Shown one piece after another: positions 25,053 through 35,072 of a stretch of DNA of 64,000 nucleotides. The position numbers and the translations under genes are program-made. Positions within the stretch are counted from its first letter, which is position 1. Each line of letters starts with the position of its first letter. The stretch comes from Ignavibacteriales bacterium UBA1304 (GTDB lineage Bacteria; Bacteroidota; Ignavibacteria; Ignavibacteriales; Ignavibacteriaceae): contig DBTY01000026.1 in the NCBI GenBank assembly GCA_002307295.1, positions 1 to 64,000 on the forward strand. Direction: 5' to 3'. The notes beneath the pieces are model-generated. The model was given only the letters and a program-made list of their open reading frames with translations. It did not search any database and was not told the DNA's origin.

Positions 25053-27188
25053 TTATTTAGTTAAAATCATTTTACGGGAGAGCGCGAAACCGTTAGCTTC
25101 GAGTTTGTAGAGATAAACTCCGCTTGAAAAGTTAGCCGCGTTAAAGTTAACGGTATAACTGCCTGCGTCTTTATATCCGCGTAAAAGGGTAGTAACTTCT
25201 TTGCCAAGAATATCGTAAACTTTAAGAGAAACAAGTCCCGCTTTAGGAATACTAAAATTGATAGAAGTAGACGGGTTAAACGGATTAGGATAATTCTGTT
25301 CAAGGGTAAACTTCTGAGGTAAAGGAGTTTTAGTAGTATTTGCAACAAAAGTAACTCCGCCGTTTTCAGTTGTAAGTATTGTGCCTCCATCTCCAACTGC
25401 CCAACCAGTATTTTCCGACGAGAAATGAACATCGCGTAAAGCATTGGTGGTGACGGTGTTTTGCGGCATCCAGGTAGTGCCGCCATCGGTAGTTTTAAAA
25501 ACCTGATTTGTTGCAGCGACAGCCCAGCCAAGAGAATCGGTTAGGAATTGAATGTTTTGGAATGTAAGATATGCATTAGGGGCGCTTGATGATGGAATAT
25601 TTGATGAAATCCAATTAGCTCCGCCATCAGTAGTCTTGAATATTTTAGCATTTCCGCTGATCCATCCTTTTTCAGGAGAAAGAAAGAACATGCAAAATGG
25701 AGACGTGGAAAGAGCATATTTTGTAGACCAGGTTTCGCCGCCATCAGTAGTTTTATAGACTTCCCCAAACATACTGAGAGCCCAACCAATTTGGGGCGTA
25801 ATAAAAAACACAGAACTCCAGTCATAATCGCTTGCTGGTCCTTTCGCCTGCCATGTAGAACCTCCGTCAGTGGTTCTATATAACCCGCCAGGCTGCAATC
25901 CCGGAAAATTAAGATGCGCTATTCCGCAAGTCCAGCCAATTTGTGGGGTAATAAAAAATATTTTCATCAAATAGTCAGTAGAATCAGATTTTTGAACAAC
26001 CCAATTAAGGCCTCCATCGGTTGTTTTTAAAACTTTACCTTCATTAGTACATCCCCATCCGATAGAATCAGAGATAAACTGAATTGAACAAAAACTATTG
26101 CCGCTTCCTGCATTATAGTTTACCCATTCTTTACCGCCGTTTGTTGTTTTAAGAAGGTCGCCATTATAACCGCCGACCCAGCCAGTAGTTGGCGAAATAA
26201 AAGAAACAGAGCTTAAATTGCTTGTAGTACCTTTGGTAAGCTGGTTCCAGGAATTGCCGCCGTCTGTAGTGTTAATGACTATGCCGCTTGTTCCCGAAAT
26301 AAAACCTTCGGTTTTAGAGAAAAACTGAATAGACTGTAAATCGCTTTTTGTTCCAAGAGATTGTTGCGTCCATGTTGCGCCAGTATCAGTAGTTTTGTAT
26401 AAAGCTCCGCCGGATCCCACAAGAAAACCATCGGAAGCGTTAATAAATGATGTTGAATAAAAAGAGCTAGTGTTTTTGCTAACAGCTACTTTATTCCATG
26501 AATTTCCGCCATTAGTAGTTCTCAATAATAAACCGCTATAACCAGAGGCAAAACCAGTTAAAGAATCAATAAAAAATAATGATCGAAAAGTGTAGGCGTT
26601 GTTTGTATACTGCTGCGTCCAGCTTGCGCCGCCATTAGTTGTTTTACGAATGCCGTTGTTGCCGGCAACCCAGCCGATAGAATCGGAAAGAAAATAAACA
26701 GAGTATAAATCGTAAACATAAGTCTTGGCGGATTGCATCCAGTTAGTTCCGCCGTTAGTTGTTTTAAATAATGTGCCGTTGGCTCCTGCAGCCCAGCCGA
26801 CAGAATCAGAAAGAAAATACAGGCTTAAAATATCGTTAGGAACAGCCTTGCTGATTGTTTGTTTATTCCAGGTTGTGCCTCCGTTAGTAGTTTTAAGCAG
26901 TGTAGCCGAGTAACCAGCAATCCAGCCTGTAGACGGGGAAGTGAAAAATACAGATGTGAGAATTTTTGATACGCCGCTGTTTAAAGTAGTCCAGTTTTTA
27001 GACTTATCGGTAGTTTTTAATAACATGCCATTATTGCCAACTGCAAAGCCAGTGTTTGGAGATGTAAAATAAACTGAATTGAAACTATTCCCTTGTGGTA
27101 ATGGGTTTTGCCATGACCATTGCGAGTATATATTTTTACCGCTTAAGGAAATGAAAAGAAAAAGAAAAGATAAAGAAATCTTATTCAT
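25053..27188 (-). CDS. T9SS-secreted YCF48/BNR-repeat protein
   Basis: A 711-aa surface or secreted protein. It has a signal peptide (MNKISLSFLFLFISLSG...YSQ), then about 14 repeats of roughly 42-48 residues, each carrying a KTTNGGTTW-like turn (variants KTTDGG, RTTNGG) and a preceding GW/GFAVG core. Such repeats build one or two beta-propellers (YCF48/BNR-like). The last 85 residues are a type A T9SS sorting domain (EQNYPNPFNPSTSINFS, VYDILGKEV, SGVYLYKL, ending RKMILTK). The domain predicts transport across the outer membrane and removal of the tag by the sortase. Its ligand is unknown. Confidence 0.93.
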   Translation of the reverse strand: MNKISLSFLFLFISLSGKNIYSQWSWQNPLPQGNSFNSVYFTSPNTGFAVGNNGMLLKTTDKSKNWTTLNSGVSKILTSVFFTSPSTGWIAGYSATLLKTTNGGTTWNKQTISKAVPNDILSLYFLSDSVGWAAGANGTLFKTTNGGTNWMQSAKTYVYDLYSVYFLSDSIGWVAGNNGIRKTTNGGASWTQQYTNNAYTFRSLFFIDSLTGFASGYSGLLLRTTNGGNSWNKVAVSKNTSSFYSTSFINASDGFLVGSGGALYKTTDTGATWTQQSLGTKSDLQSIQFFSKTEGFISGTSGIVINTTDGGNSWNQLTKGTTSNLSSVSFISPTTGWVGGYNGDLLKTTNGGKEWVNYNAGSGNSFCSIQFISDSIGWGCTNEGKVLKTTDGGLNWVVQKSDSTDYLMKIFFITPQIGWTCGIAHLNFPGLQPGGLYRTTDGGSTWQAKGPASDYDWSSVFFITPQIGWALSMFGEVYKTTDGGETWSTKYALSTSPFCMFFLSPEKGWISGNAKIFKTTDGGANWISSNIPSSSAPNAYLTFQNIQFLTDSLGWAVAATNQVFKTTDGGTTWMPQNTVTTNALRDVHFSSENTGWAVGDGGTILTTENGGVTFVANTTKTPLPQKFTLEQNYPNPFNPSTSINFSIPKAGLVSLKVYDILGKEVTTLLRGYKDAGSYTVNFNAANFSSGVYLYKLEANGFALSRKMILTK

Positions 27189-27374
27189 ACAAAGAACCCC
27201 TTATAATATGATCAATTTACAATAATAAATTAGTCTCTGTTTGTGATAAAAACAACACTTTAAAAAGCGCCAAAGCCATAATTATAAAATATTAGATTTT
27301 TCTTGCGCATATAGAAATTAAAAATTATTTTCCAGTGTCATTAACAAAAAAACAAAATATCAGGAGGAGAGGGC

Positions 27375-27782
27375 ATGGCTATTATTACGTGGAACGATGA
27401 ATTCAGCGTTGGGATACAGTTAATAGACGATCAGCATAAAAGGCTGATTGAAATAATTAACGAATTGCACGACGCAATGGGAAAAGGAGAGGGAACAAAA
27501 GCGCAGGCGCATATTCTTGCACAATTAGTGGATTATACTGCGGCGCATTTTAAAGAAGAAGAAAAGCTTTTTGATCTTTACGACTATCCTGAGAAGTTTG
27601 CGCATAAAGCCGTTCATGATAAACTTACTCAGCAGGTTATTGATTTTCAGAAAGACTATGAAAATGGGAAAACAATTATCAGCCTTGTGCTTATGAATTT
27701 TCTTAAGAACTGGCTTATGGATCACATCTTAAACGTTGATAAAAGATATACGGAATTCCTAAACGATAAAGGGGTTCATTAA
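27375..27782 (+). CDS. bacteriohemerythrin
   Basis: Small oxygen-binding di-iron protein, 135 aa, cytoplasmic. All iron ligands are visible: H21 (DDQHKRL), H58 and E62 (AHFKEEE), H77 and H81 (HKAVH), H117 and D122 (DHILNVD). In other bacteria such proteins carry or sense oxygen or redox state in microaerobic cells. AGGAGG-like bases (CAGGAGGAGAGGGC) precede the ATG. It is the nearest upstream neighbour of a huge PAS hybrid kinase 270 bases away on the same strand; a functional link is only inferred. Confidence 0.95.
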   Translation: MAIITWNDEFSVGIQLIDDQHKRLIEIINELHDAMGKGEGTKAQAHILAQLVDYTAAHFKEEEKLFDLYDYPEKFAHKAVHDKLTQQVIDFQKDYENGKTIISLVLMNFLKNWLMDHILNVDKRYTEFLNDKGVH

Positions 27783-28052
27783 TAGAAAACACTGTAGTTA
27801 TGTAATACTTTCTTCATAAGTATACTCGGTAAGATATAAAAATGTATTTTTTCTCATTAATGAATTCTCAGGACTTATATTTATTGCAAATTGGCAAAAA
27901 ATATTTTAGTTTAAATATTCAGAGTTATAACGGGCTTATTATAATCTGAATCAGTAAATATTTGTCGATTTACAATTAAATATTTACACATTAAATAATA
28001 CTTAATACATTAACAAAACCCGATAAATACACTTTTAACTTACGGATGTAAT

Positions 28053-31000
28053 ATGGAAAGGGCTCATAGTAATTCCGAAGCGGCGGACAAATCAAATTGT
28101 CCTAAAGGCGAAGCTGTAAATAAAACTTCATCTTCTAAAGAAACGCTATTTGAAAACATCTTTCGTTTCTGTGGCGATCCTATGGTTATTATTGAAGAGG
28201 ATTTGACAGTAACCCTTGTTAACAAAGAATTTGAGAGCCTGACTGGTTATGATGCGGCTGAAATAGAAAATAAAAAAAAATGGACTGATTTTATACTTGG
28301 GAAAAATAGCGTATCCGACATTTCAGATAAAACTATAAACGATAACAATTCAACGCTTACAGCTTCTACGGCATACCCCGGCGAGATTATTCTTATTACA
28401 AAAGAAAACGAGCATAAATTTGTATTAGCCAAAACAAATTTAATTCCAGATACAAAAAAAACTTTGATTTCGCTGACAGATATTACTGATAGAAAGAACA
28501 TGGAAATAACGTTAAAAAACAGGGAGCAGGAATTAAAAGAAGTAGTGAACGGGCATCCTATACCGCAGTTTATAATTAACAACAAACACATAGTCACATA
28601 CTGGAACAGAGCTTTAGAGAATCTTACGTCAGTAAAGGCGGAAGACGTTATTGGCACAACGGCTCACTGGAAGGCGTTTCATATCGGATGCGAACGGCCA
28701 TGTTTAGTCGATTTGCTTGTTGATGATGACAAAGAAGGAATAAGTAAATGGTATGAAGGCGTTTATACAGTTTCTAACATGATCTCAAACGCATATGAAT
28801 CAACAGCTTATCTACCAAAACTCGGCAAGTGGTTATTTGCGCTAGCAAAAAAAATAAAAGATCCTGAAGGTAATATAATAGGCGCAATTGAAACAATTAT
28901 AGACGTTACTGAAATCAGAAAAAATGAAGAGAGCCTGAAAAACTCAAACAAACAGCTTGAAGAAATCCTTGATTTTCTACCTGATGCAACTATGATTGTT
29001 AACGCTGAAGGGAATGTAATTGCGTGGAATAAAGCGATTGAAACTATGTCTGGCGTCCCCAGACAGGAAATGATTGGGAAAGAGCATTATAATGTTGCAA
29101 CGCCGTTCTATGGTTATCCACGCCCGTTTCTTATTGATATGCTTGCAAAAGATACTGAAGACTCCAACAAATACGATTTTATACAAAGAGCCCAAAACAC
29201 AATTTTTGGGGAAATTTATGCGCCTGCAATGAATAATTACAAAGGCGGATATATCTGGGCAATAGCGTCAAATCTGAGGGATAGTAAAGGACGTATAATT
29301 GGTTCTATCGAATCAGTCAGAGATATTTCGAGATATAAGCAAACAGAAAAAGCGCTTCGGGTAAGCGAAGAGAAATATAAAGACCTCTACGATAATAATC
29401 CTTCGATGTATTTTACTGTTAACGCTGAGGGAATAATATTATCAGTGAATAGTTTCGGGTGCGATCAGCTCGGTTTTTCGGCGGATGAATTAAAAGGGAA
29501 TACTATAAAATGTATTTATCCAGATGAAGATAAAGACAAAGCTATTTATAATATTAATCTTTGCATTGCAAGCATTGGCCACGTTTATAACTGGGAACTT
29601 CGCAAAGTCAGAAAGAATAAAAGTATTCTTTGGGTTAAACAAACAGCCAGAGCTTTGTTTAATCCGGAAGGAGAAATAGTCGTTTTTATAGTGTGCGAAG
29701 ATATTACCGGCAAGAAACAGACAGAAGAAGTATTTCTTGAATCTGAAAGGAAATACAGACAATTAGTCAATAATTCATTTGCAGGAATTTATATTGTTCA
29801 GGACGATGTAATTAAATACTGTAACCGGATGATTGTCGGTTATTTTGGATTCGCTAAAGACGAAGAAATAATAGGGCGTCATTATAAAGAATTTGTCGCT
29901 GCTGAAAACCGAAATCTAAAATTAGAAGAAAGCAGAAGAGAATTACTGAATTCAAAAGAAGCGGGGAGTTATGAGTTTTTGGCAATTAGAAAAGACGGGA
30001 CGACTTTTGAAGCCGAAGTCCTTGAAAGCCGAATAAATTATGAAGGGAAGCCTGCTATTCAGGGAACACTGCTAAATATATCGGAAAGAAAAAAAGTAGA
30101 ACGCGACATCAAGAAACTTTCCCGCGCAGTAGAACAGAATCCGTCAATAATACTTATTACTAATCTTGACGGCGAAATTGAATACGTCAATCCAAGTTTT
30201 GAAAAAGTTACCGGTTATTCTTCAGAAGAAGTAATTGGGAAAACTCCCCGTTTTTTAAAATCCGGTTTTACAAGCAAAGAAGTCTACGAAGATTTATGGA
30301 AAACCATCATAAGCGGAAATGAGTGGCGCGGTGAAATTCAAAATAAAAAGAAGAACGGAAAGCTTTACTGGGAAACTGTTACAATTTCTTCTATAAGAGA
30401 CGAGAAGGGAAATATTACCCACTTTGTGGCTGTAAAAGAAGATATAACAGAAAAGAAGGAACTGGAGTTTGAGTTAAAACACGCAGTCGACCGGGCAGAA
30501 GAATCGAATAGGCTTAAATCCTCTCTGCTTGCAAATATGAGTCACGAGCTTAGAACGCCGCTTAACGGCATACTTGGATTATCTCAGCTGCTTAAAGACG
30601 AACTTGCCAACGAGTCTCTTTTCTCTTATGCAAATAAGATATATATATCCGGCAAAAGATTAATGATAACATTGAATTCAATTCTCGATCTTTCGGAAAT
30701 TGAATCGAATACTACGCAAATTAATATTCAGCCTTATAATATTGCAGAAGAAATTGGTTTTTTGCTGACGCAGTATAATTATTCTGCAAAAGAAAAAGGT
30801 TTGTACTTTAATATAGAAATAAAAGACAGGAGCTGCGTAGCAAAAGTTGACGAACGATTATGCAATCAGATATTAATCAACCTCATAGACAATGCAGTTA
30901 AATATACCAATAAAGGCGGAATTGAGGTTGTAGTTGAATCTGATTATGAGGAAATTAGTCCAAGATTAAAAATAAGCATATCTGATACTGGTATTGGTAT

Positions 31001-31628
31001 TATGGAAAAGGATATTCCATTGATATTTGAAGAATTCAGGCAGGTAAGCGAAGGATACAGCAGATCGTTTGAAGGCAGCGGACTTGGTCTGACTTTGGTA
31101 AATAAAATGCTTGCGCTCTTAAATGGAGAAATTAAAGTAGAAAGCCAGATTGGAATTGGTTCAAAATTCATAGTTTATTTCCCAGCTACTGTCAGGGAAA
31201 ACGTTGAAGAGCCAGAAATTCAACCTGAAGAAATAGAAACAATATTCGACGAAAACCCGCATTTTTCAATTCTGCTGGTGGAAGATAATCTTATTAATAA
31301 AGAAGTGATATCGTGTTATATAGAAAACTTATACGATGTTGACAGCGTTGATAACGGAATGGACGCAGTGCAAATGGCTTCGCAAAAAGTATATGATCTT
31401 ATTCTTATGGATATAAATCTTGGAAACGATATGGATGGAATTACAGCAACCCGTGAGATTAAGAAATTCCCGGGTTATGAAGATATCCCTGTTGTGGCTA
31501 TGACCGGTTATGCAATGAGCGGCGATAAAGAGCGGCTGTTAAAAGAAGGGCTTACGCATTATTTGGCTAAACCGTTTGAAAAAGAAGAATTATTGCGCTT
31601 AATTGGGAATATATTTACAAACCAGTAA
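28053..31628 (+). CDS. multi-PAS hybrid histidine kinase/response regulator
   Basis: A 1191-aa signalling protein with no obvious membrane helix, so probably cytoplasmic. I see about six PAS-type domains (roughly 30-130, 165-295, 300-435, 445-560, 565-690, 690-810), then a HisKA domain with H831 in ANMSHELRTPLNGILGL. A HATPase follows (about 940-1050; INLIDNAVKYTNKG, DTGIGI, GSGLGLTL), then a C-terminal receiver with D1120 in LILMDINLG and the conserved lysine in YLAKPFEK. PAS 2 and 3 share an unusual internal RPCLVD/RPFLID element. Phosphate probably moves from H831 to D1120 and on to a separate HPt protein not present here. Confidence 0.93.
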   Translation: MERAHSNSEAADKSNCPKGEAVNKTSSSKETLFENIFRFCGDPMVIIEEDLTVTLVNKEFESLTGYDAAEIENKKKWTDFILGKNSVSDISDKTINDNNSTLTASTAYPGEIILITKENEHKFVLAKTNLIPDTKKTLISLTDITDRKNMEITLKNREQELKEVVNGHPIPQFIINNKHIVTYWNRALENLTSVKAEDVIGTTAHWKAFHIGCERPCLVDLLVDDDKEGISKWYEGVYTVSNMISNAYESTAYLPKLGKWLFALAKKIKDPEGNIIGAIETIIDVTEIRKNEESLKNSNKQLEEILDFLPDATMIVNAEGNVIAWNKAIETMSGVPRQEMIGKEHYNVATPFYGYPRPFLIDMLAKDTEDSNKYDFIQRAQNTIFGEIYAPAMNNYKGGYIWAIASNLRDSKGRIIGSIESVRDISRYKQTEKALRVSEEKYKDLYDNNPSMYFTVNAEGIILSVNSFGCDQLGFSADELKGNTIKCIYPDEDKDKAIYNINLCIASIGHVYNWELRKVRKNKSILWVKQTARALFNPEGEIVVFIVCEDITGKKQTEEVFLESERKYRQLVNNSFAGIYIVQDDVIKYCNRMIVGYFGFAKDEEIIGRHYKEFVAAENRNLKLEESRRELLNSKEAGSYEFLAIRKDGTTFEAEVLESRINYEGKPAIQGTLLNISERKKVERDIKKLSRAVEQNPSIILITNLDGEIEYVNPSFEKVTGYSSEEVIGKTPRFLKSGFTSKEVYEDLWKTIISGNEWRGEIQNKKKNGKLYWETVTISSIRDEKGNITHFVAVKEDITEKKELEFELKHAVDRAEESNRLKSSLLANMSHELRTPLNGILGLSQLLKDELANESLFSYANKIYISGKRLMITLNSILDLSEIESNTTQINIQPYNIAEEIGFLLTQYNYSAKEKGLYFNIEIKDRSCVAKVDERLCNQILINLIDNAVKYTNKGGIEVVVESDYEEISPRLKISISDTGIGIMEKDIPLIFEEFRQVSEGYSRSFEGSGLGLTLVNKMLALLNGEIKVESQIGIGSKFIVYFPATVRENVEEPEIQPEEIETIFDENPHFSILLVEDNLINKEVISCYIENLYDVDSVDNGMDAVQMASQKVYDLILMDINLGNDMDGITATREIKKFPGYEDIPVVAMTGYAMSGDKERLLKEGLTHYLAKPFEKEELLRLIGNIFTNQ

Positions 31629-31659
31629 ACGTTATTTTTAATAAAAGGATTCCTTTGTA

Positions 31660-31689
31660 GCCTTATATTTTAATATAAGGCTTTTTTTT
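31660..31689 (+). terminator. intrinsic terminator after the hybrid kinase
   Basis: GCCTTATAT (31660-31668) pairs with ATATAAGGC (31673-31681) around a TTTA loop and eight T follow. It lies 31 bases beyond the kinase stop. Confidence 0.92.
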
Positions 31690-31823
31690 GTGGTTTGGGA
31701 GCCGCTTTAATTAATCAAATCGAAACAATCTGAAAATTTTATTATTTTTATAAAGCTGCTAAAAATAATTCTGTAATTTATTAAGCGGAAAAACTCTTTA
31801 AATAATAATTTCAGGATATTAAA

Positions 31824-32618
31824 ATGAAGAACATGCCGGTCGTACATAGTAAGTTTATTGTTTATGTCTTTATTGGAATTATAGCCTTATTATCTGTTGA
31901 TTGTTCCGGGCTATTTAGATTTAAGTCTTCTGAAAAATATTCAGAAGCGGGAACAGAACTTTACGGAAGGATTCAAAAAAGCGGCATACATTGGAACGTT
32001 ATTGCAAAGTCGGTAAAAGGGAATGATATATACTCGCTTGAAGCGGGCAGCGGCGACAGCCTGACCTTGATTATAGGCGGATTCCATGGCAACGAAATGC
32101 AGGGGACGGAATTAGTTTATAGATTTGCCGAATATATTGCAAATGAATACAAAGGCAAAATTAACTCGCGTTTGGTTATTATTCCGGTCTTGAATCCGGA
32201 TGCATTAATAGCTGGAACCCGTGTGAATGCAAACCAAATTGACGTAAACAGAAATTTCCCTACTGAAAATAGAATTAACAATGAGCGGTTTGGTTTAAAG
32301 CCCGCTTCAGAACCTGAAACAAAAGCGATAATGGAAATTGTAAGAAAATATAAACCGAACAGAATAATTACTGTGCATACTGCTATGTTTGTTGTAAACT
32401 ATGATGGGCCAGCCGAACAATTGGCGGATACGATGGCAAAATATAATGGTTATCCTGTAAGCGGCAGCATAGGTTACCCGACTCCTGGTTCATTTGGAGC
32501 ATATGCCGGGATTGAAATGAAAATACCTACCATTACGCTTGAACTGCCCCCTAAGCAATCATTTGATAAGATATGGGAACAAAACAGAGAAGCATTTTTA
32601 GCGGTAATAAAATATTAG
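31824..32618 (+). CDS. M14-family zinc peptidase, MpaA-like
   Basis: A 264-aa exported peptidase. A hydrophobic N-terminus (about 10-28) ends near VDCSG, possibly a non-standard lipobox. The zinc site of M14 carboxypeptidases is visible as H88 and E91 (GGFHGNEMQGTE) with H185 (TVHTAM) as third ligand. VNANQIDVNRNFP matches the substrate-binding Asn-Arg element, and the catalytic glutamate is in TITLELPP near the C-terminus. Its short form is like murein tripeptide amidases, so cell-wall peptide processing is likely but not proven. Confidence 0.88.
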   Translation: MKNMPVVHSKFIVYVFIGIIALLSVDCSGLFRFKSSEKYSEAGTELYGRIQKSGIHWNVIAKSVKGNDIYSLEAGSGDSLTLIIGGFHGNEMQGTELVYRFAEYIANEYKGKINSRLVIIPVLNPDALIAGTRVNANQIDVNRNFPTENRINNERFGLKPASEPETKAIMEIVRKYKPNRIITVHTAMFVVNYDGPAEQLADTMAKYNGYPVSGSIGYPTPGSFGAYAGIEMKIPTITLELPPKQSFDKIWEQNREAFLAVIKY

Positions 32619-32807
32619 GCGTCTATTTTAGCGCATAGAATAAACATTACGTTAATTATAAAATAAAAAAAAGATATAATTATAACAGCCCTAAAAGTAA
32701 TATTTTGAATTTAAAAATCTTAATAATACCTTTAAACTATTAAATTATGATTATCTGTGTTAGGGAGATACATAAAATTTCTCCCAAGTTGAAAAAAGGG
32801 TTTTAGA

Positions 32808-34496
32808 ATGACACGCAAAATATTATATACTTCCATATTATTTTTGTTCTGCTTTATTTTTGGCGCAGGGTGTATTAAGCATAATCCGCCAAGCTGGGAT
32901 ACTTTTGTATTTGAATTTACAGAAACTTATTTCAAAATGAATCCGGATAGAGCCGTAGCAAACGGCAGGCATGAATACGACGGCGTATTGCCGGATTACA
33001 GCGAAAAAGGAATACGCGAACAAACTAACTGGTATAAAAAACAACGGGAACAAATTCAGGAGTTTGAAGACGCATATTTGCTGCCGTATCAAAGAATTGA
33101 GAAAAAGAATTTACTAAGAGTAATTGACGAAAATGTATTTTGGCTTGAAACTATGCGCTGGCCGTATAAAAATGCAAATTATTATGTCGCTCAATTATCT
33201 CCTTCAATTTACACGGCAAGGAACTACGCGCCCCTTGACCAAAGGATGAAATCGTTTGTAAGGTATTTGGTTTCGCTAAAAACAGCGGTAAAACAAATAC
33301 AGGAAAATTATCAAACGGAAGTTCCTTTATCTACATCGCATATAGAAATAGCCAAAACAGTTTTTGGAGGAATTGCGTCGTATATTAAAAATGACGCTCC
33401 AAAGGTATTCCAATCAATTCACGACGATAAAATGCAGCATGATATGCGAACAGCCGGAGAAGACGTTGTGAATGAAATAAACGATTTTATGTATTGGTTG
33501 AACCTCCAAATGCCAAAGGCTACAAATAAGTTTGCTATCGGCGCTAAAAATTTTCAAAGAATGCTTTATGTTACCGACTGCTTGCAAACCCCATTGCCAG
33601 AGCTAGAAAAAATGGGTGAAGACGATTTACAAAGGAACCTTGCAGCTCTTAAAAAAGCGTGTAAAAAGTTTGCGCCTGGTAAAAGCGTAAATGATTGTAT
33701 TGCGCTTTATAAATCTGAAAAACCACAAAACGGCCCTATTGAAAAGGCGCGCGAACAACTGCCGGCTCTTGAGGCTTTTATTAAAGATAAAAAAATAGTT
33801 TCAATGCCTAAGTACGCTTCGCTAAACGTAAAAGAAACGCAGCCATATATGAACTGGAACTATACGTATGCAGAACTGCCTGCGCCGTATGATAAAAAGC
33901 AGGAAGGAATTCTTCATATTACTTTGCCCGATACAAGCTGGACGGCAGAAGAGCGGAACGATTATATTCCTAATGAAAACACGCTACTTTTTACTTCCAT
34001 TCATGAAATTTGGCCAGGGCATTTTTTGCAGTCGTTGTACCTGGATAAGAATAGATCGCTGCCTGCAAAAGTATTCAGCAATCAGACTACGTTTGAGGGA
34101 TGGGGGCATTATGCGGAAGAAATGATGTTTGATCAGGGCTATGGCAATAAATCCCCGAGGGTTGAAATAGGAATGCGTCTGAACGCATTAATGCGCGATG
34201 TTCGTTTTATTGCAGCTATTAAAATGCATACTGAAGGGATGAGCATTGACGAAGCGGAACAAATGTTTGTAAAGTATGCATTCCTTGATATTGCCGGAGC
34301 CAAACAGCAGGCTTTACGCGGAGCTTTTGATCCGCAGTATTACGGCTATACTCTTGGAAAACTGATGATACGTAAACTATCGGAAGACTGGAGAGCGGTT
34401 CGCCCTACAAAACGCACGCTAAGGTCTTTTAATAACAGGTTCCTTTCTTATGGCCTTTTGCCTATCCAGATGATAAGAGACGAAATGATGAAATAA
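32808..34496 (+). CDS. DUF885 family lipoprotein
   Basis: A 562-aa lipoprotein with signal peptide and lipobox (FIFGAGC at about 16-22). The DUF885 family has a gluzincin-like zinc motif, seen here as H399-E400 and H405 in HEIWPGHFLQ, followed by TTFEGWGHYAEEMM, which supplies further conserved residues. Family members behave as periplasmic metallopeptidase-like enzymes, and the catalytic residues are intact here. It may act with the M14 peptidase encoded 190 bases upstream. It ends in a strong terminator. Confidence 0.9.
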   Translation: MTRKILYTSILFLFCFIFGAGCIKHNPPSWDTFVFEFTETYFKMNPDRAVANGRHEYDGVLPDYSEKGIREQTNWYKKQREQIQEFEDAYLLPYQRIEKKNLLRVIDENVFWLETMRWPYKNANYYVAQLSPSIYTARNYAPLDQRMKSFVRYLVSLKTAVKQIQENYQTEVPLSTSHIEIAKTVFGGIASYIKNDAPKVFQSIHDDKMQHDMRTAGEDVVNEINDFMYWLNLQMPKATNKFAIGAKNFQRMLYVTDCLQTPLPELEKMGEDDLQRNLAALKKACKKFAPGKSVNDCIALYKSEKPQNGPIEKAREQLPALEAFIKDKKIVSMPKYASLNVKETQPYMNWNYTYAELPAPYDKKQEGILHITLPDTSWTAEERNDYIPNENTLLFTSIHEIWPGHFLQSLYLDKNRSLPAKVFSNQTTFEGWGHYAEEMMFDQGYGNKSPRVEIGMRLNALMRDVRFIAAIKMHTEGMSIDEAEQMFVKYAFLDIAGAKQQALRGAFDPQYYGYTLGKLMIRKLSEDWRAVRPTKRTLRSFNNRFLSYGLLPIQMIRDEMMK

Positions 34497-34511
34497 TAAG
34501 AATGTTTTAAG

Positions 34512-34565
34512 ATAGCGGTATGAATGTAAACTAAATAAGTTTGCATTTATGCCGCTATTTTTTTT
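34512..34565 (+). terminator. strong intrinsic terminator after the DUF885 gene
   Basis: A long imperfect hairpin pairs ATAGCGG (34512-34518) with CCGCTAT (34552-34558). The stem extends inward through TATGAATG/CATTTATG and AAACT/AGTTT, and a run of eight T follows. Confidence 0.93.
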
Positions 34566-34701
34566 GTGCTTTATCCTTCTTATAATTTCAACTTATATAG
34601 CCTCCCTGAATCTTCATCTATCACAAATTATACATTTTAATCTTAAAATGTATTTAATCCGGAATTGCGCGATAGAAATATTTTATTGTGTTTAAATTGG
34701 A

Positions 34702-34723
34702 TTTAATCCCAGAAGGGATTAAA
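34702..34723. repeat. palindrome TTTAATCCC-GGGATTAAA
   Basis: Nine-bp perfect stem (34702-34710 with 34715-34723) around AGAA, with no T run after it. First of a cluster of intergenic palindromes, like REP-type elements. Confidence 0.7.
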
Positions 34724-34752
34724 CGTATATAGCTTGGTTAAATACGTTTTTG

Positions 34753-34774
34753 TACGACCCCGGTCGGGGTCGTA
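34753..34774. repeat. palindrome TACGACCCC-GGGGTCGTA
   Basis: Nine-bp GC-rich stem (34753-34761 with 34766-34774) around GGTC. It is much richer in GC than its surroundings, as expected of a mobile or REP-like palindrome. Confidence 0.75.
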
Positions 34775-34790
34775 TGTTTTTCTTTCCCAT

Positions 34791-34827
34791 AAATGTTATA
34801 AACATTTGAATCCTTCGGGTTCTTTTT
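34791..34827 (+). repeat. AAATGTT palindrome followed by a terminator-like hairpin
   Basis: AAATGTT/AACATTT (34791-34807, loop ATA) is followed directly by GAATCC-TTC-GGGTTC (34808-34822, one G-T pair) and five T. The second part could act as a weak terminator on +, but no gene on + lies just upstream except the already terminated DUF885 gene. Confidence 0.5.
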
Positions 34828-35072
34828 GTAGACCCGGATTGAGCGCTATGAGAATTTAATGCAAAAAAAATATTTAGATTAAATGATTATCTGATTACAA
34901 AAAAATCGAAATTGCGCCATATTATTATATAATAAGCAAAACGCTCATTTTTCTAACGCTTACGCAGTAGAACCCTTCCATATCGCGCTATTAGGGTTAA
35001 AATCATCCTGAGCTAATATATAAATTATATCGGATATTCCGATAAGTGATTCGATACATATCAAAATTAAAA

